A DNA stretch of 64,000 nucleotides from Nocardiopsis sp. NRRL B-16309 (GCF_001279585.1 NZ_LGEC01000069.1:1-64000), one strand, 5' to 3'; positions 25,215 to 33,609 are shown, counted from the first letter of the stretch. A program made the numbers and translations. The notes: generated by a model from the sequence alone, not told the origin.

Positions 25215-26004
25215 GCGAGGCGGCCCCGTGGCGCCAGTAGCCGACGAAGGTGATGTGCGCCTTGGGCATGCCGCGCTCGCGGACCAGGCTGCGCCGCAGG
25301 CCGGTCGGCAGGGTCTTCTCCCCGGCGACGAAGCAGTAGGGCGTGCCCTGGGGCGGTTCGGCCGAGCGGACGGTCTCCAGAGCGAGCCGCCCCGGCAGGG
25401 CCTCCTCGTCCTGGCGGGCGAGCCAGTGCACGCGCACGCCCTCGGGCGCCGTGACGTCGCGGACGTCGTCGGCGGAGGGCACCTCCAGGTACACGTGGGC
25501 GCGCAGGTCCTCGGGGGCCCGCTCGATGATCGACAGCAGGGCCGGGACCGCGCTCTCGTCGCCCACCAGCAGCTGGGAGTCGGTGCCCTCGGGCGGCAGG
25601 TAGTAGCAGCCCTCGGGGAACAGTCCGACCTCGTCACCCGGCTCGGCCCTGGGCGCCCAGGCCGAGGCCGGGCCGCCGTCGCCGTGGGCGACGAACTCGA
25701 TGTCCAGTTCCCGGCGGTCGGGGTCGAAGCGCCGAGCGGTGTAGTTGCGCACGACCGGGCGCTCGGCGGCGGGCATCAGGTAGTACTGGGCGATCCACCC
25801 GTTGTGCGAGGCCGTGGGCATGCGCAGGGCGCTCTGCCCGGGGCGGGGGAGGAAGACCCGGACGCACTGGTCGAAACCGAGGAAGGGGAAGCCGGCGAGT
25901 TCGTCGCCCCCGAGCGTGACCGTGACGAAGTGAGGACTGGTGCGCTCGGTGCGCACGACGCGGGCGCGCACCATGGCGCGGTGTTCGGGCTGCTGGACGC
26001 GCAA
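25207..26004 (-). CDS. siderophore-interacting protein (FAD ferric-siderophore reductase)
   Basis: This 265-residue SIP/ViuB-type flavoprotein reduces ferric siderophores in the cytosol to release iron. The FAD-binding RNYTAR (86-91) is clear. The C-terminal reductase-like part includes LLVGDESAVPALLSIIE and YCFVAGEKTLPTGLRR. TTG 26004 is preceded by CGAGGT with suitable spacing, whereas the ATG at 25974 has none, so I chose TTG. An IdeR/DmdR-type iron box lies 57 bp upstream, so iron repression is expected. The gene is convergent with the GNAT gene. Confidence 0.9.
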   Translation of the reverse strand: MRVQQPEHRAMVRARVVRTERTSPHFVTVTLGGDELAGFPFLGFDQCVRVFLPRPGQSALRMPTASHNGWIAQYYLMPAAERPVVRNYTARRFDPDRRELDIEFVAHGDGGPASAWAPRAEPGDEVGLFPEGCYYLPPEGTDSQLLVGDESAVPALLSIIERAPEDLRAHVYLEVPSADDVRDVTAPEGVRVHWLARQDEEALPGRLALETVRSAEPPQGTPYCFVAGEKTLPTGLRRSLVRERGMPKAHITFVGYWRHGAASLR

Positions 26005-26060
26005 GGCGTGACCTCGTTCCTCGACGGGGGCATCGACGGGGGCGTCGATGGGGGAGTGGA

Positions 26061-26079
26061 TGAGGTAAGCCTAGCCTAA
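26061..26079 (-). promoter_or_regulatory. iron box (IdeR/DmdR-type)
   Basis: On the minus strand TTAGGCTAGGCTTACCTCA matches 16 of 19 positions of the consensus TTAGGTTAGGCTAACCTAA. It lies 57 bp upstream of the siderophore-interacting protein start. Confidence 0.82.
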
Positions 26080-26184
26080 GTTGAGTGTGCGGTGCGTGCC
26101 GTGCGCTCGCTCGGGTGGAGCGCCGCCCGGTCGGCGTGGCCGGCGGCAGGTCCGCTCGCAGGCGGGGTGCCGGGCCGGGGCGGG

Positions 26185-26577
26185 TCAGCGGGCGGCGTCG
26201 GGCGCGTCGTCCAGGTCCTCGGTGTCGGCCCGGCGCAGCACGCGGGTGAGGTCGCCGAAGTCGATCAGCCCCGCCAGGACCCGTGTCATGTCGCCCACGC
26301 CCGGGTCGCGGACGATGAGGGAGTCGACGCACCAGAAGTAGCGCCCCTCCAGGTGTTCCCCGGTCGCGGCGTCCTCGGCCATCAGCCGCTCGACCTCGGC
26401 GAGCGTGAACAGGGTTCCGCTCCAGCGCGTCCCGTCCGCGAGCTCGACCACGACGTCGACGTTGTCGACGAGCGTCAGGTCCTCGTCGGGGTCGGGCAGG
26501 AACAGGGCCGTGAAGCCGTCCCCCTCCACCCTGTACCACGGGCCGTCCCAGTGCCCGGTCAGTTCACTGTGGCTCAT
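26185..26577 (-). CDS. conserved hypothetical protein
   Basis: This 130-residue soluble acidic protein shows no motif I can name. The segment VDVVVELADGTRWSGTLFTL and the following YFWCVDSLIVRDPG look like a beta-rich fold. ATG 26577 was chosen over an upstream frame to 26652 with low-complexity residues. It lies between the iron-box region and Zur box (d), on the opposite strand to the Zur operon, with 85 bp to box (d). Its regulation is unclear. Confidence 0.65.
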   Translation of the reverse strand: MSHSELTGHWDGPWYRVEGDGFTALFLPDPDEDLTLVDNVDVVVELADGTRWSGTLFTLAEVERLMAEDAATGEHLEGRYFWCVDSLIVRDPGVGDMTRVLAGLIDFGDLTRVLRRADTEDLDDAPDAAR

Positions 26578-26662
26578 GCCCACAGTCTGCCCGCACGCCC
26601 CGAGGGGCCTCATCCGGCGCGCCGACGGGGGTTGGGGACACGGCACCGGCACGATACGATCA

Positions 26663-26677
26663 TGATAATCATTCTCA
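26663..26677. promoter_or_regulatory. Zur-type box (d)
   Basis: TGATAATCATTCTCA matches 13 of 15 positions of TGAAAATnATTTTCA. It contains the palindrome ATGATAATCAT. A TACGAT -10-like hexamer lies just upstream at 26655-26660, so a bound repressor would cover the start of transcription of the methyltransferase-zur operon. Confidence 0.75.
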
Positions 26678-26705
26678 CTCGTGACCCCTCAGGAAGGGAC
26701 TCCCC

Positions 26706-27458
26706 ATGCCCGCACACCATGACGACTACGCGCAGTCGGCCGAGTTCATCGACGTCATGATCGCCGGCTGGTGGGAGGCCTTCGGCGGGCACGTGGCCGA
26801 GGCGGTGGCGTCGATGAAGGGCGCCGAGGGGCCCGTCGTCGACGTCGGCGCGGGCGGCGGCGCCGGCACCCGGGTCCTCCTGGACACCCTGCCCGAGGCC
26901 GAGGTCATCGCCGTCGAGCCCTCGGCCGGCCTGCGCGCGGTCCTGCTCTCCCGCGCGGCCGACCCCGTCTGGGGCGGCGGCCGGGTGACCGTCCACAACG
27001 ATGACCTGCTCTCCGCGCGCCTGCCCGAGCGCCTCGGCGGACTCCTGGCCATGAACGTCCTCGGCCACTTCACCCCGCACCAGCGCGCCCGGATCTGGAC
27101 GATGCTCGCCGAGCGCCTCGCCCCGGGCTCGGCCGCGCTCGTCAACCTGCTCCCGCCCCACGAACCGGTCACCATCGAGCGCGTGGTCATGAGCGAGCTC
27201 ACCGTGGGCCGCCGCGACTACCGGGGGTGGAGCGCCGCCGTGCCCACCGGGCCGGAGAGCGTGCGCTGGAGCATGACCTACGAGGTGCTCGAGGCCGGTG
27301 AGCGGGTCTGGTCCACCGACGTGCACTACGACTGGTGGGTCATGACCGGGGAGGCCCTGCGCGCCGAGGCCGCCCGCCACGGGCTCGATGCCACCCCGAC
27401 CGGCCCCGACGAGGCCGGCCTCTTCCTTCTGCGGCACGGCGCGGGCGCCCGGGCCTGA
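26706..27458 (+). CDS. class I SAM-dependent methyltransferase, first gene of the zur operon
   Basis: This 250-residue methyltransferase has motif I VVDVGAGGGAGTRVLL (44-59) and an acidic residue in VIAVEPSAGL. Later LLAMNVLGHFTPHQRARI and VNLLPPHEPVTIERV match a small-molecule methyltransferase layout. ATG 26706 follows AGGAAGGGA. Its stop overlaps the zur start as TGATG, so the two are translationally coupled. Zur box (d) lies 29 bp upstream. The substrate is unknown; it is the second Zur-box methyltransferase in the window and may modify the same small molecule or carrier. Confidence 0.85.
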   Translation: MPAHHDDYAQSAEFIDVMIAGWWEAFGGHVAEAVASMKGAEGPVVDVGAGGGAGTRVLLDTLPEAEVIAVEPSAGLRAVLLSRAADPVWGGGRVTVHNDDLLSARLPERLGGLLAMNVLGHFTPHQRARIWTMLAERLAPGSAALVNLLPPHEPVTIERVVMSELTVGRRDYRGWSAAVPTGPESVRWSMTYEVLEAGERVWSTDVHYDWWVMTGEALRAEAARHGLDATPTGPDEAGLFLLRHGAGARA

Positions 27459-27844
27459 TGGGGCGCTACGACCACGCGGTCCTGCGTGTGCTGGGGCGCG
27501 ACCCCAGGTTCCGCGGCGCGCAGGAGGTCCACGCCGTCATCGCCACGCCCCGTACCCAGGAACGGCCGCCGAGCCTGTCCACCATCTACCGCACCCTGCG
27601 CCGCCTGGCCGCCGAGGGCGTCCTGGACACCGTCCACTCCGCCGACGGCGAGCGCCTGTACCGCCTGTGCGGCAGCACCTCGCAGCACCACCACCTGCTG
27701 TGCCGGATCTGCGGCGAGGTGGAGGAGGTCCCCGAGATGGCCGAACTCCCACCGCTGGTGGAGCGGATCGGCGGCACCAGCGGGTTCGGTTCGCTCGACT
27801 ACTCCTTCGAGCTGTCCGGCGTGTGCCCGGAGTGCGCGCCCTGA
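27458..27844 (+). CDS. zur: Fur-family zinc regulator (Zur-like)
   Basis: This 128-residue Fur-family repressor has the DNA-binding winged helix (LSTIYRTLRRLAAEGVLD, 40-57), a His/Cys cluster CGSTSQHHHLLCRIC (71-85) and a second CPEC pair (123-126), together giving the two CxxC structural zinc site. ADGERLYRLC is also typical of Zur. It is about 10 residues shorter at the N-terminus than Streptomyces Zur and has no His in the C-terminal stretch where one D-site ligand is expected. It is coupled to the methyltransferase and under box (d), so autoregulation is likely. It could be a Zur paralog. Confidence 0.82.
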   Translation: MGRYDHAVLRVLGRDPRFRGAQEVHAVIATPRTQERPPSLSTIYRTLRRLAAEGVLDTVHSADGERLYRLCGSTSQHHHLLCRICGEVEEVPEMAELPPLVERIGGTSGFGSLDYSFELSGVCPECAP

Positions 27845-27845
27845 G

Positions 27846-27885
27846 ACGGACCGCGGCCGCGAACGCAGGGGCGGCCACGGTCCGT
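27846..27885 (+). terminator. terminator after zur
   Basis: ACGGACCG-C-GGCC and GGCC-A-CGGTCCGT form an interrupted 12-bp stem immediately after the zur stop codon. Confidence 0.6.
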
Positions 27886-27910
27886 GTCCGAGTCGTACTA
27901 GGCTGTCGCC

Positions 27911-28297
27911 GTGACTTCGACAGCACCGCGCCCCCAGCGCACGCGCCCGGCCCCGGCCTGGGCGCGTCTGCTGCTGTGCGCGGCGCTGCTGCTGGGCGTG
28001 GGCGCCATGCACACGCTGGGCCATGTCCAGGAGGGCGGCCACGGCGGCGGCCACGCGGTGACCGAACTCCCGCCGGCCGACCACGCCGTTCCCGACCTGC
28101 CCGACACCGACCCCGCGTCGGTGTGCCTGGCGATCGCGGCCCTGGCCGTGGCACTGCTCGGTGTCGCTCCGGCGGCGTTCTCCCCCTGGCCCGGTACCCC
28201 GCCGCGCGCGACGCGCGCGCTGCGCGGGCCGCCGCGGAGCCGGGCCTTCCTCCCGCCCGCGCCCTCGCTGGCCCGGCTGCAGGTGTTGCGCGTCTAG
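27911..28297 (+). CDS. DUF6153-type small membrane protein
   Basis: This 128-residue protein has one N-terminal hydrophobic helix (WARLLLCAALLLGVGAMHTL) and a second (VCLAIAALAVALLGVAPAAF). A His-rich segment (LGHVQEGGHGGGHAV) lies between them. This is the layout of the actinobacterial DUF6153 family, often found beside DUF305 genes as here. Start is GTG 27911. The His cluster suggests metal contact at the membrane surface, but there is no established function. It lies 97 bp before the DUF305 gene and probably in one transcript with it. Confidence 0.7.
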   Translation: MTSTAPRPQRTRPAPAWARLLLCAALLLGVGAMHTLGHVQEGGHGGGHAVTELPPADHAVPDLPDTDPASVCLAIAALAVALLGVAPAAFSPWPGTPPRATRALRGPPRSRAFLPPAPSLARLQVLRV

Positions 28298-28394
28298 AGG
28301 CCCCGGGGCGCCGGAGACGGCGCCCGTGCCCGACGCCCGACACCCCCGCCGCGCCCGCCCGCGGCGCAGTGACCACACACGAAAGACGTACGCC

Positions 28395-29090
28395 ATGACC
28401 TTCCTTCAGCGCGCCCTGGTGCCCGCGGCCGCCGCGGCGGCCACCGCCTTCGCCCTCACAGCCTGCGGCACCGCCGCGGACGCGACCGAACCCGCCGCCT
28501 CCGCGTCCGAGGGGACCGCGGACGGGTTCAACGACGCCGACGTCGCGTTCGCCCAGGAGATGATCCCCCACCACGAACAGGCCGTGGAGATGGCCGACCT
28601 GGCCGAGTCGCGGGCCGGGGACGGGGTCCGCGACCTCGCCGAGGAGATCGCCGAGGCCCAGGGACCCGAGATCGAGCGGATGACCGGCCTCCTGGAGTCC
28701 TGGGGCGAGTCCCCGGCGCCGGACATGGAGGGCGCCGGCCACAGCGACATGCCCGGCATGATGTCGGACGAGGAGATGGCCGAGTTGGAGGCGGCCGAGG
28801 GCGAGGAGTTCGACACCCTCTTCCTGGAGATGATGATCCTCCACCACGAGGGCGCCGTCACCATGGCCGAGACCGAGATCGCGGAGGGCGTCGATCCCCA
28901 GGCCCAGGACCTGGCCGAGGACATCTTCCAGGTCCAGCACGCCGAGATCGAGCGGATGAGCACGATGCTGGGCGAGAGCGGCGGCGCGGACGACGAGGAC
29001 GACGCCGACCAGGACACCGACGACGGCGACTCCGAGGACACCGACGAGGACGCCGACGACGGCGACTCCGAGGACCACGACGGCCACTGA
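28395..29090 (+). CDS. DUF305 domain lipoprotein
   Basis: This 231-residue lipoprotein has a signal peptide ending at lipobox LTAC (Cys24). A DUF305 four-helix, His/Met-rich domain follows (FAQEMIPHHEQAVEMADLA and the repeat FLEMMILHHEGAVTMAETE). DUF305 proteins are ferritin-like in layout and often sit in copper or redox contexts. The C-terminal tail is about 30 residues, almost entirely Asp/Glu/Ser/Gly, with a repeated DDGDSED, and could bind cations. ATG 28395 follows GAAAGA. A 10-bp hairpin terminator follows. Confidence 0.85.
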   Translation: MTFLQRALVPAAAAAATAFALTACGTAADATEPAASASEGTADGFNDADVAFAQEMIPHHEQAVEMADLAESRAGDGVRDLAEEIAEAQGPEIERMTGLLESWGESPAPDMEGAGHSDMPGMMSDEEMAELEAAEGEEFDTLFLEMMILHHEGAVTMAETEIAEGVDPQAQDLAEDIFQVQHAEIERMSTMLGESGGADDEDDADQDTDDGDSEDTDEDADDGDSEDHDGH

Positions 29091-29099
29091 CGCCACGGG

Positions 29100-29128
29100 G
29101 GGGTGCCGGGCCCACCGTCCGGCACCCC
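29100..29128 (+). terminator. terminator after the DUF305 gene
   Basis: GGGGTGCCGG and CCGGCACCCC form a perfect 10-bp stem with a 9-nt loop, 9 bp after the DUF305 stop. Confidence 0.7.
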
Positions 29129-29270
29129 GCCTCCCGGACCGACGACGAGCCCGGCGCCTACCGACGCGCCGGTCCGCGACGAGGGCGGACCGGCTCCAGC
29201 CGACCTCAGTCCCGGGCGACCTCAGTCCCGGTCGGGTAGGGCCGCGGATCACGGACGGCGGGCGCGGCCC

Positions 29271-31004
29271 TCACCCGCCGTCCAGGTCGAGCTCGAACCA
29301 CACCACCTTGCCCGGCGTCTTGCCCGAGGCGCCCCATCTCTTGGCCAGCCGGCTGACGAGTTGCAGACCGCGGCCGCCCTCGTCGGTGTCGGCGGCCCGG
29401 CGCAGCACCGGGCGGTGCTGGTCCTCGTCGGAGACCTCGAACAGCAGCGCGTCGGTCCGCAGCAACCGCACCCCGATCGGGCCGCTGGCGTAGCGGACCG
29501 CGTTGGTGACCAGCTCGGTGGCCAGCAGCTCGGCGACGTCGGTGAGCTCCTCCAGCTCCCATGACGCGAGCGTGGCGCGGATGAGCCTGCGCACGCGCGA
29601 GGGCGTGGTGGGCCGCGGTTCCATCAGCCAGTGGGCGACATGGCGTGAGGGCACGCCGCGCAGCCGGGCCAGCAGCAGCGCCACGTCGTCCTCCTGGTCG
29701 TCCGTGTGCAGGTCCGCCAGGATCGTGTCGCCCAGCTCCTCCAGCGGCAGCGGGCGCTCGGCGGCCGCGCACAGCGCCGCCATGCCCTTCTCGATGTCGC
29801 GCCCGCGCGCCTCCACCAGACCGTCGGTGCACAGCAGCAGCACGTCGCCGTCGTGCACGCGCACGTCGGCCGACTCGAAGGCGACCCCGCCCAGACCGAT
29901 CGGCGCCCCCGTGGGCAGCCGGACCGGCTCGGCGCCGCGCCCCTGCCGTACCAGCACGGGCGGGATGTGCCCGGCGTTGGCCATCGTGCACAGCCGGGCC
30001 ACCGGGTCGTACACGCAGTACAGGCACGTGGCCAGGTAGTCCTCGCCCAGGCGCAGGGCAAGGTCGTCCAGGTGGCGCAGGACCTGTTCGGGCGGCAGGT
30101 CCAGGGCGGCCAGGGTCTGCACGGCCGTGCGGAACTGGCCCATGGCCGCAGCCGAGTGCAGCCCGTGGCCCATGACGTCGCCGACGACGAACACCACCCG
30201 GCTGCCCGAGAGCGGGATGGCGTCGAACCAGTCCCCGCCGACCTGGGCGATGTGGCTGCTGCTGCGGTAGCGGTGGGCGATGTCGGCGCAGGAGAGCCGC
30301 GGCGGCAGGGCGGGCAGCATGGCGCGCTGCAGGGCGTCGGTGGCGTCGGCCTCGGACCGGTACATGTGGGCGTTGTCCAGCGCCAGCCCCGTCTGGATCG
30401 CCAGCTGCTCGGCCATCAGGGTGTCGACCTCGTCGAAGAGCGCACGGTCGGGGTCGCGCAGCAGGACGACCGCGCCCAGCACCCGGCCGCGCACGGTCAG
30501 CGGCAGGGCGAGCAGGGACCGGCCGAGGATGAGGGGCGTGAGGTCGCCGGTGGTGTGGGTGCGGTCGAGCATGGCGGCGATCTCGTCGTCGATGCGCGGC
30601 ACGACGACCGGGGCCGCCTCCGCCATCGCCCGGTGGACCGGGTTGGACGGCGGCATGACGTGGACCTGGTCCTCCGGCACGACCGTGCGCCACAGATCGG
30701 ACTGGTACCCGCTGTGCACGACCGCGACCCGGCGCAGCGGCGCGGTCAGCGACCCCACGGCGTCGGGCAGCTCCACGTCCAGGTGCGGCCCGGGCAGCAG
30801 GGCGTCGAGCAGGTGCACGGTCGCGGCGTCGGCCAGGTGCGGAACCACGGCTCCGACCAGCTCACGGACGATCTTGCGCATGTCCATGCTGGCCCCGATG
30901 CGGGTGGCGGCCTCGTTGAGGAACCGCACGCGCTCCAACACGGCGGTGCGTTCCCGGACGGACTCGCGTGCCGCGTCGAAGAGGTCCGAGGTCTTGGGAT
31001 CCAT
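29271..31004 (-). CDS. GAF-PP2C (SpoIIE) phosphatase with RsbW-like kinase domain
   Basis: This 577-residue partner-switching regulator has a GAF domain (about 45-220), a PP2C/RsbU phosphatase (about 240-445; QVGGDWFDAIPL, VGDVMGHGL, LCTDGLVEARG) and a C-terminal HATPase_c domain (ELVTNAVRYASG, DEGGRGLQLVSRL). Compared with the protein at 11.3 kb it lacks the PAS domain. It probably adjusts a sigma factor through an anti-sigma antagonist not encoded here. ATG 31004 was chosen; residues upstream in the longer frame are low-complexity. It is monocistronic and cytosolic. Confidence 0.9.
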   Translation of the reverse strand: MDPKTSDLFDAARESVRERTAVLERVRFLNEAATRIGASMDMRKIVRELVGAVVPHLADAATVHLLDALLPGPHLDVELPDAVGSLTAPLRRVAVVHSGYQSDLWRTVVPEDQVHVMPPSNPVHRAMAEAAPVVVPRIDDEIAAMLDRTHTTGDLTPLILGRSLLALPLTVRGRVLGAVVLLRDPDRALFDEVDTLMAEQLAIQTGLALDNAHMYRSEADATDALQRAMLPALPPRLSCADIAHRYRSSSHIAQVGGDWFDAIPLSGSRVVFVVGDVMGHGLHSAAAMGQFRTAVQTLAALDLPPEQVLRHLDDLALRLGEDYLATCLYCVYDPVARLCTMANAGHIPPVLVRQGRGAEPVRLPTGAPIGLGGVAFESADVRVHDGDVLLLCTDGLVEARGRDIEKGMAALCAAAERPLPLEELGDTILADLHTDDQEDDVALLLARLRGVPSRHVAHWLMEPRPTTPSRVRRLIRATLASWELEELTDVAELLATELVTNAVRYASGPIGVRLLRTDALLFEVSDEDQHRPVLRRAADTDEGGRGLQLVSRLAKRWGASGKTPGKVVWFELDLDGG

Positions 31005-31136
31005 CGCTCCGGCTTTCTGCGCTCGACGGGAATTCCGGCGGCTTGACAATCCTTTTCCACCCGCTGTGGGCGATTTTTGGCTGGGTTTCGGGCACACCGA
31101 TGCCCAGAGTGGTCATCAGGTCCGTGGGACCGGGTG

Positions 31137-31802
31137 TCAGGCGGTCCTGCGACAGGTGAAGAACAGTTGGATCTCGGGGTCGGCCTGGGCGCTGGAGGGG
31201 GCGTAGGACGCCGTCTCCTCCTCCTCGATGACGAATCCCGCCTCGGTGAGGAGTGCGCGCAGATCCTCACGGAAGTAACCGGTCACCCGCACGTGGTGGC
31301 CGAGGAAGGGAATGGGGAGGTCGTCGACGTCGGCCTCCACCATGGAGAGCGTGAACCAGCCGCCGGGCACGATCACCGAGCGCAGGACCGCCAGCGCGCG
31401 CGGGACGATCGCGCGCGGCAGGTGCAGCAGCGCGAAGTAGGCCACCACGGCGTCGTAGGTGCCCTCCGCGGGGTCGAGGTCGACGATGTCCCGGTGGAGG
31501 AACGCGGCCTCGGGCACGTTGCGGCGGGCGATGTCGAGCATGACGGGGGAGATGTCCACGCCCGTCACCGACAGCCCGGCGTCGGTCAGCCGCCGCGCGG
31601 TGGGCAGCCCCGTGCCGCAGCCCACGTCGAGCACCCGGGCGCCGGCCGGCAAGCGGTCGATGAGTCCCAGAGTGCTCTTGACCTGTACGTCCTTGTGGGG
31701 AAAGGCTTCGTCGTAATGCTCGCCGATGTGATCGTAGGCGGTGGCCTGCCCGCGTTCTCGCGCGTCCCAGCCATCGTCGGACGACATGACATCCGGCGCC
31801 AT
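31137..31802 (-). CDS. class I SAM-dependent methyltransferase
   Basis: This 221-residue UbiE/Coq5-like methyltransferase has motif I VLDVGCGTGLPTARRL (57-72), an acid loop in VTGVDISP, motif IV VVAYFALLHLP and the post-motif VPGGWFTLSMVEADV. ATG 31802 follows GGGGAAAGG with 8-nt spacing; an in-frame GTG at 31823 is less likely. The substrate is unknown. It is divergent from the FAD oxidase with about 215 bp between them. No Zur-type box is seen here, unlike the other two methyltransferases. Confidence 0.85.
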   Translation of the reverse strand: MAPDVMSSDDGWDARERGQATAYDHIGEHYDEAFPHKDVQVKSTLGLIDRLPAGARVLDVGCGTGLPTARRLTDAGLSVTGVDISPVMLDIARRNVPEAAFLHRDIVDLDPAEGTYDAVVAYFALLHLPRAIVPRALAVLRSVIVPGGWFTLSMVEADVDDLPIPFLGHHVRVTGYFREDLRALLTEAGFVIEEEETASYAPSSAQADPEIQLFFTCRRTA

Positions 31803-32018
31803 GGTGATCGCCTTTCCCCTCACGCGGTGCGGTGGAACGCACCGCTGACCGAACCGATTCCCGGCACAGAAGCCGAACTTACAGGCCTGATCGCGTTAAG
31901 TCACCACTTGTTCCCGAACTCCATCTTCGCACATCGGCGATGATCCGCCCGTCGGCCCACAGGTGACGTTTAGGATTTCTCCGCTGACCGCAAACCCCGA
32001 CGGCACGGACAGGACGCA

Positions 32019-33482
32019 ATGGAATACAACGTGAGCCGCAGGACCCTTCTGGCGGGTTTGGGAGCGGGAGTGGCCGCCACCGGATTCGACCCCCTCACCC
32101 GCGCCTGGGCCGACGACGGCTCCCTGGCGGAGGAGGACCGCGCGCCCGGCCTCGACGGGGAGCTGGTGTTCGACGAGGAGTCCCTGGCCGCCGCCGCGGA
32201 CGACTTCGGGCACGCCGTCTCGCGCTACCCCCGCGCCGTGCTGCGGCCCGGCTCGGTGCGCGACGTCGAGCGGATGGTCCGGTACTGCCGGGCCCGCCGC
32301 ATCCCGGTCGCCGCGCGCGGCCAGGCGCACTCCACCCGCGGCCAGGCCCAGGTCGAGGAGGGCCTGGTCATCGAGACGGCCACGCTCGACCACCTGGTGG
32401 TGAGCGACGACCGGGCCGAGGTCGGCGCCGGGGTGCGGTGGAGCCAGGTGCTCTCCGCCGCCCTGCCCTACGGGCTCACCCCGCCCGTGCTCACCGACTA
32501 CCTGGAGCTGTCGGTGGGCGGAACCCTGGCGGTGGGCGGGGTCGGCGGCACGACCCAGCACCACGGGCTGCAGGTGGACACCGTCGTGGAACTGGACGTG
32601 GTCACGGGGGAGGGGCGGCGGCGGCGCTGCTCGCCGGAGACCCGCGCCGACCTGTTCCACATGGTCCTGGGCGGCCTGGGGCAGTGCGCGGTCATCGTCG
32701 GCGCCACCGTGCGCCTGGCCCCCGCCCCGGAGACCGTGCGCCAGTACCACCTGTACTACGACACCGTCGAGGCGCTCACCGCCGACCAGCGGCTGGTGCT
32801 GGCCGACGGCCGGTTCGACTACCTGGAGGGCCAGGCCCAGTCGCTGCCGGAGGGCGGATCCGGCTGGCGCTTCATGCTGGAGGGGGTCGCCTTCCATGAG
32901 GGATCGGCGCCGCCGGACGACGACGCCCTGCTCGCGGGACTGTCCGACGACCGCGCCGACGCCGAGATCGTGGACCTGCCCTACCTCGACTTCGCCGACC
33001 GGCTCGCCCCGGCGGTGGAGTTCCTGAAGTCGATCGGCGCCTGGTACGACCCGCACCCCTGGTGGAACGTGTTCGTGCCCGGTGACGAGTTCGACGCGCT
33101 GGCCGCGTCGGCCCTGGCGGACCTGACGCAGGAGGACATCGGCCCCACGGGCGTCGTCCTGATGTACCCGCTGCGCCGGGAGCTGCTGGGCACGACGCTG
33201 CCGCGGGTGCCCGACGAGCCGGTGGTCTTCCTCTTCGCGCTGCTCAAGACGGCCACCCCCGCTCCCGGGGTGCCCGACAACGCGGCCATGGTCGACGCCA
33301 ACCGCGTCCTGTACGAGCGGGTCCGCGACGTCGGCGGGTTCCAGTACCCGGTCGGCAGCATCCCGATGGACCGGGCCGACTGGCGGGCGCACTTCGGGCC
33401 GGTGTGGGACGACTTCGCCGCGGCCAGGGCCGAGTACGACCCCGCGGGCATCCTCGCCCCCGGCCAGGGGATCTTCGACTAG
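32019..33482 (+). CDS. Tat-exported FAD-linked oxidase (BBE/cytokinin-dehydrogenase-like)
   Basis: This 487-residue protein begins with a twin-arginine signal (SRRTLLAGLGAGVAATG, residues 6-22). The FAD_binding_4 (PCMH) domain follows: RIPVAARGQAHSTRGQA contains the His that is covalently flavinylated in relatives, then SVGGTLAVGGVGGTTQHHG. The C-terminal half resembles the cytokinin-binding domain and ends DPAGILAPGQGIF. It probably acts outside the membrane as an H2O2-producing oxidase or dehydrogenase on an amine or alcohol; substrate unknown. ATG 32019 has AGGA upstream. Two strong hairpins follow. Confidence 0.88.
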   Translation: MEYNVSRRTLLAGLGAGVAATGFDPLTRAWADDGSLAEEDRAPGLDGELVFDEESLAAAADDFGHAVSRYPRAVLRPGSVRDVERMVRYCRARRIPVAARGQAHSTRGQAQVEEGLVIETATLDHLVVSDDRAEVGAGVRWSQVLSAALPYGLTPPVLTDYLELSVGGTLAVGGVGGTTQHHGLQVDTVVELDVVTGEGRRRRCSPETRADLFHMVLGGLGQCAVIVGATVRLAPAPETVRQYHLYYDTVEALTADQRLVLADGRFDYLEGQAQSLPEGGSGWRFMLEGVAFHEGSAPPDDDALLAGLSDDRADAEIVDLPYLDFADRLAPAVEFLKSIGAWYDPHPWWNVFVPGDEFDALAASALADLTQEDIGPTGVVLMYPLRRELLGTTLPRVPDEPVVFLFALLKTATPAPGVPDNAAMVDANRVLYERVRDVGGFQYPVGSIPMDRADWRAHFGPVWDDFAAARAEYDPAGILAPGQGIFD

Positions 33483-33542
33483 GGAGTTGAAGGCTTTCGG
33501 GTGAGCGCGCCCGGATCGCCGCAAAAAGCAGGACCCAGCGGG

Positions 33543-33609
33543 CCGTCCGGTGCCGCCGCCGGACGGCGCCGCGGCACGGCGGGCGCGGCGGACCCCCGCC
33601 GCGCCCGCC
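33543..33609 (+). terminator. tandem GC hairpins after the FAD oxidase gene
   Basis: Hairpin 1 is CCGTCCGG / CCGGACGG (33543-33566, 8-bp stem). Hairpin 2 is GGCGGGCGCGGCGG / CCGCCGCGCCCGCC (33578-33609, perfect 14-bp stem, 4-nt loop). A third, longer-loop 10-bp dyad (CGGCACCGGG / CCCGGTGCCG, 33627-33668) adjoins the stop of the convergent ketopantoate reductase gene. Together they act as a convergent terminator block. Confidence 0.75.
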
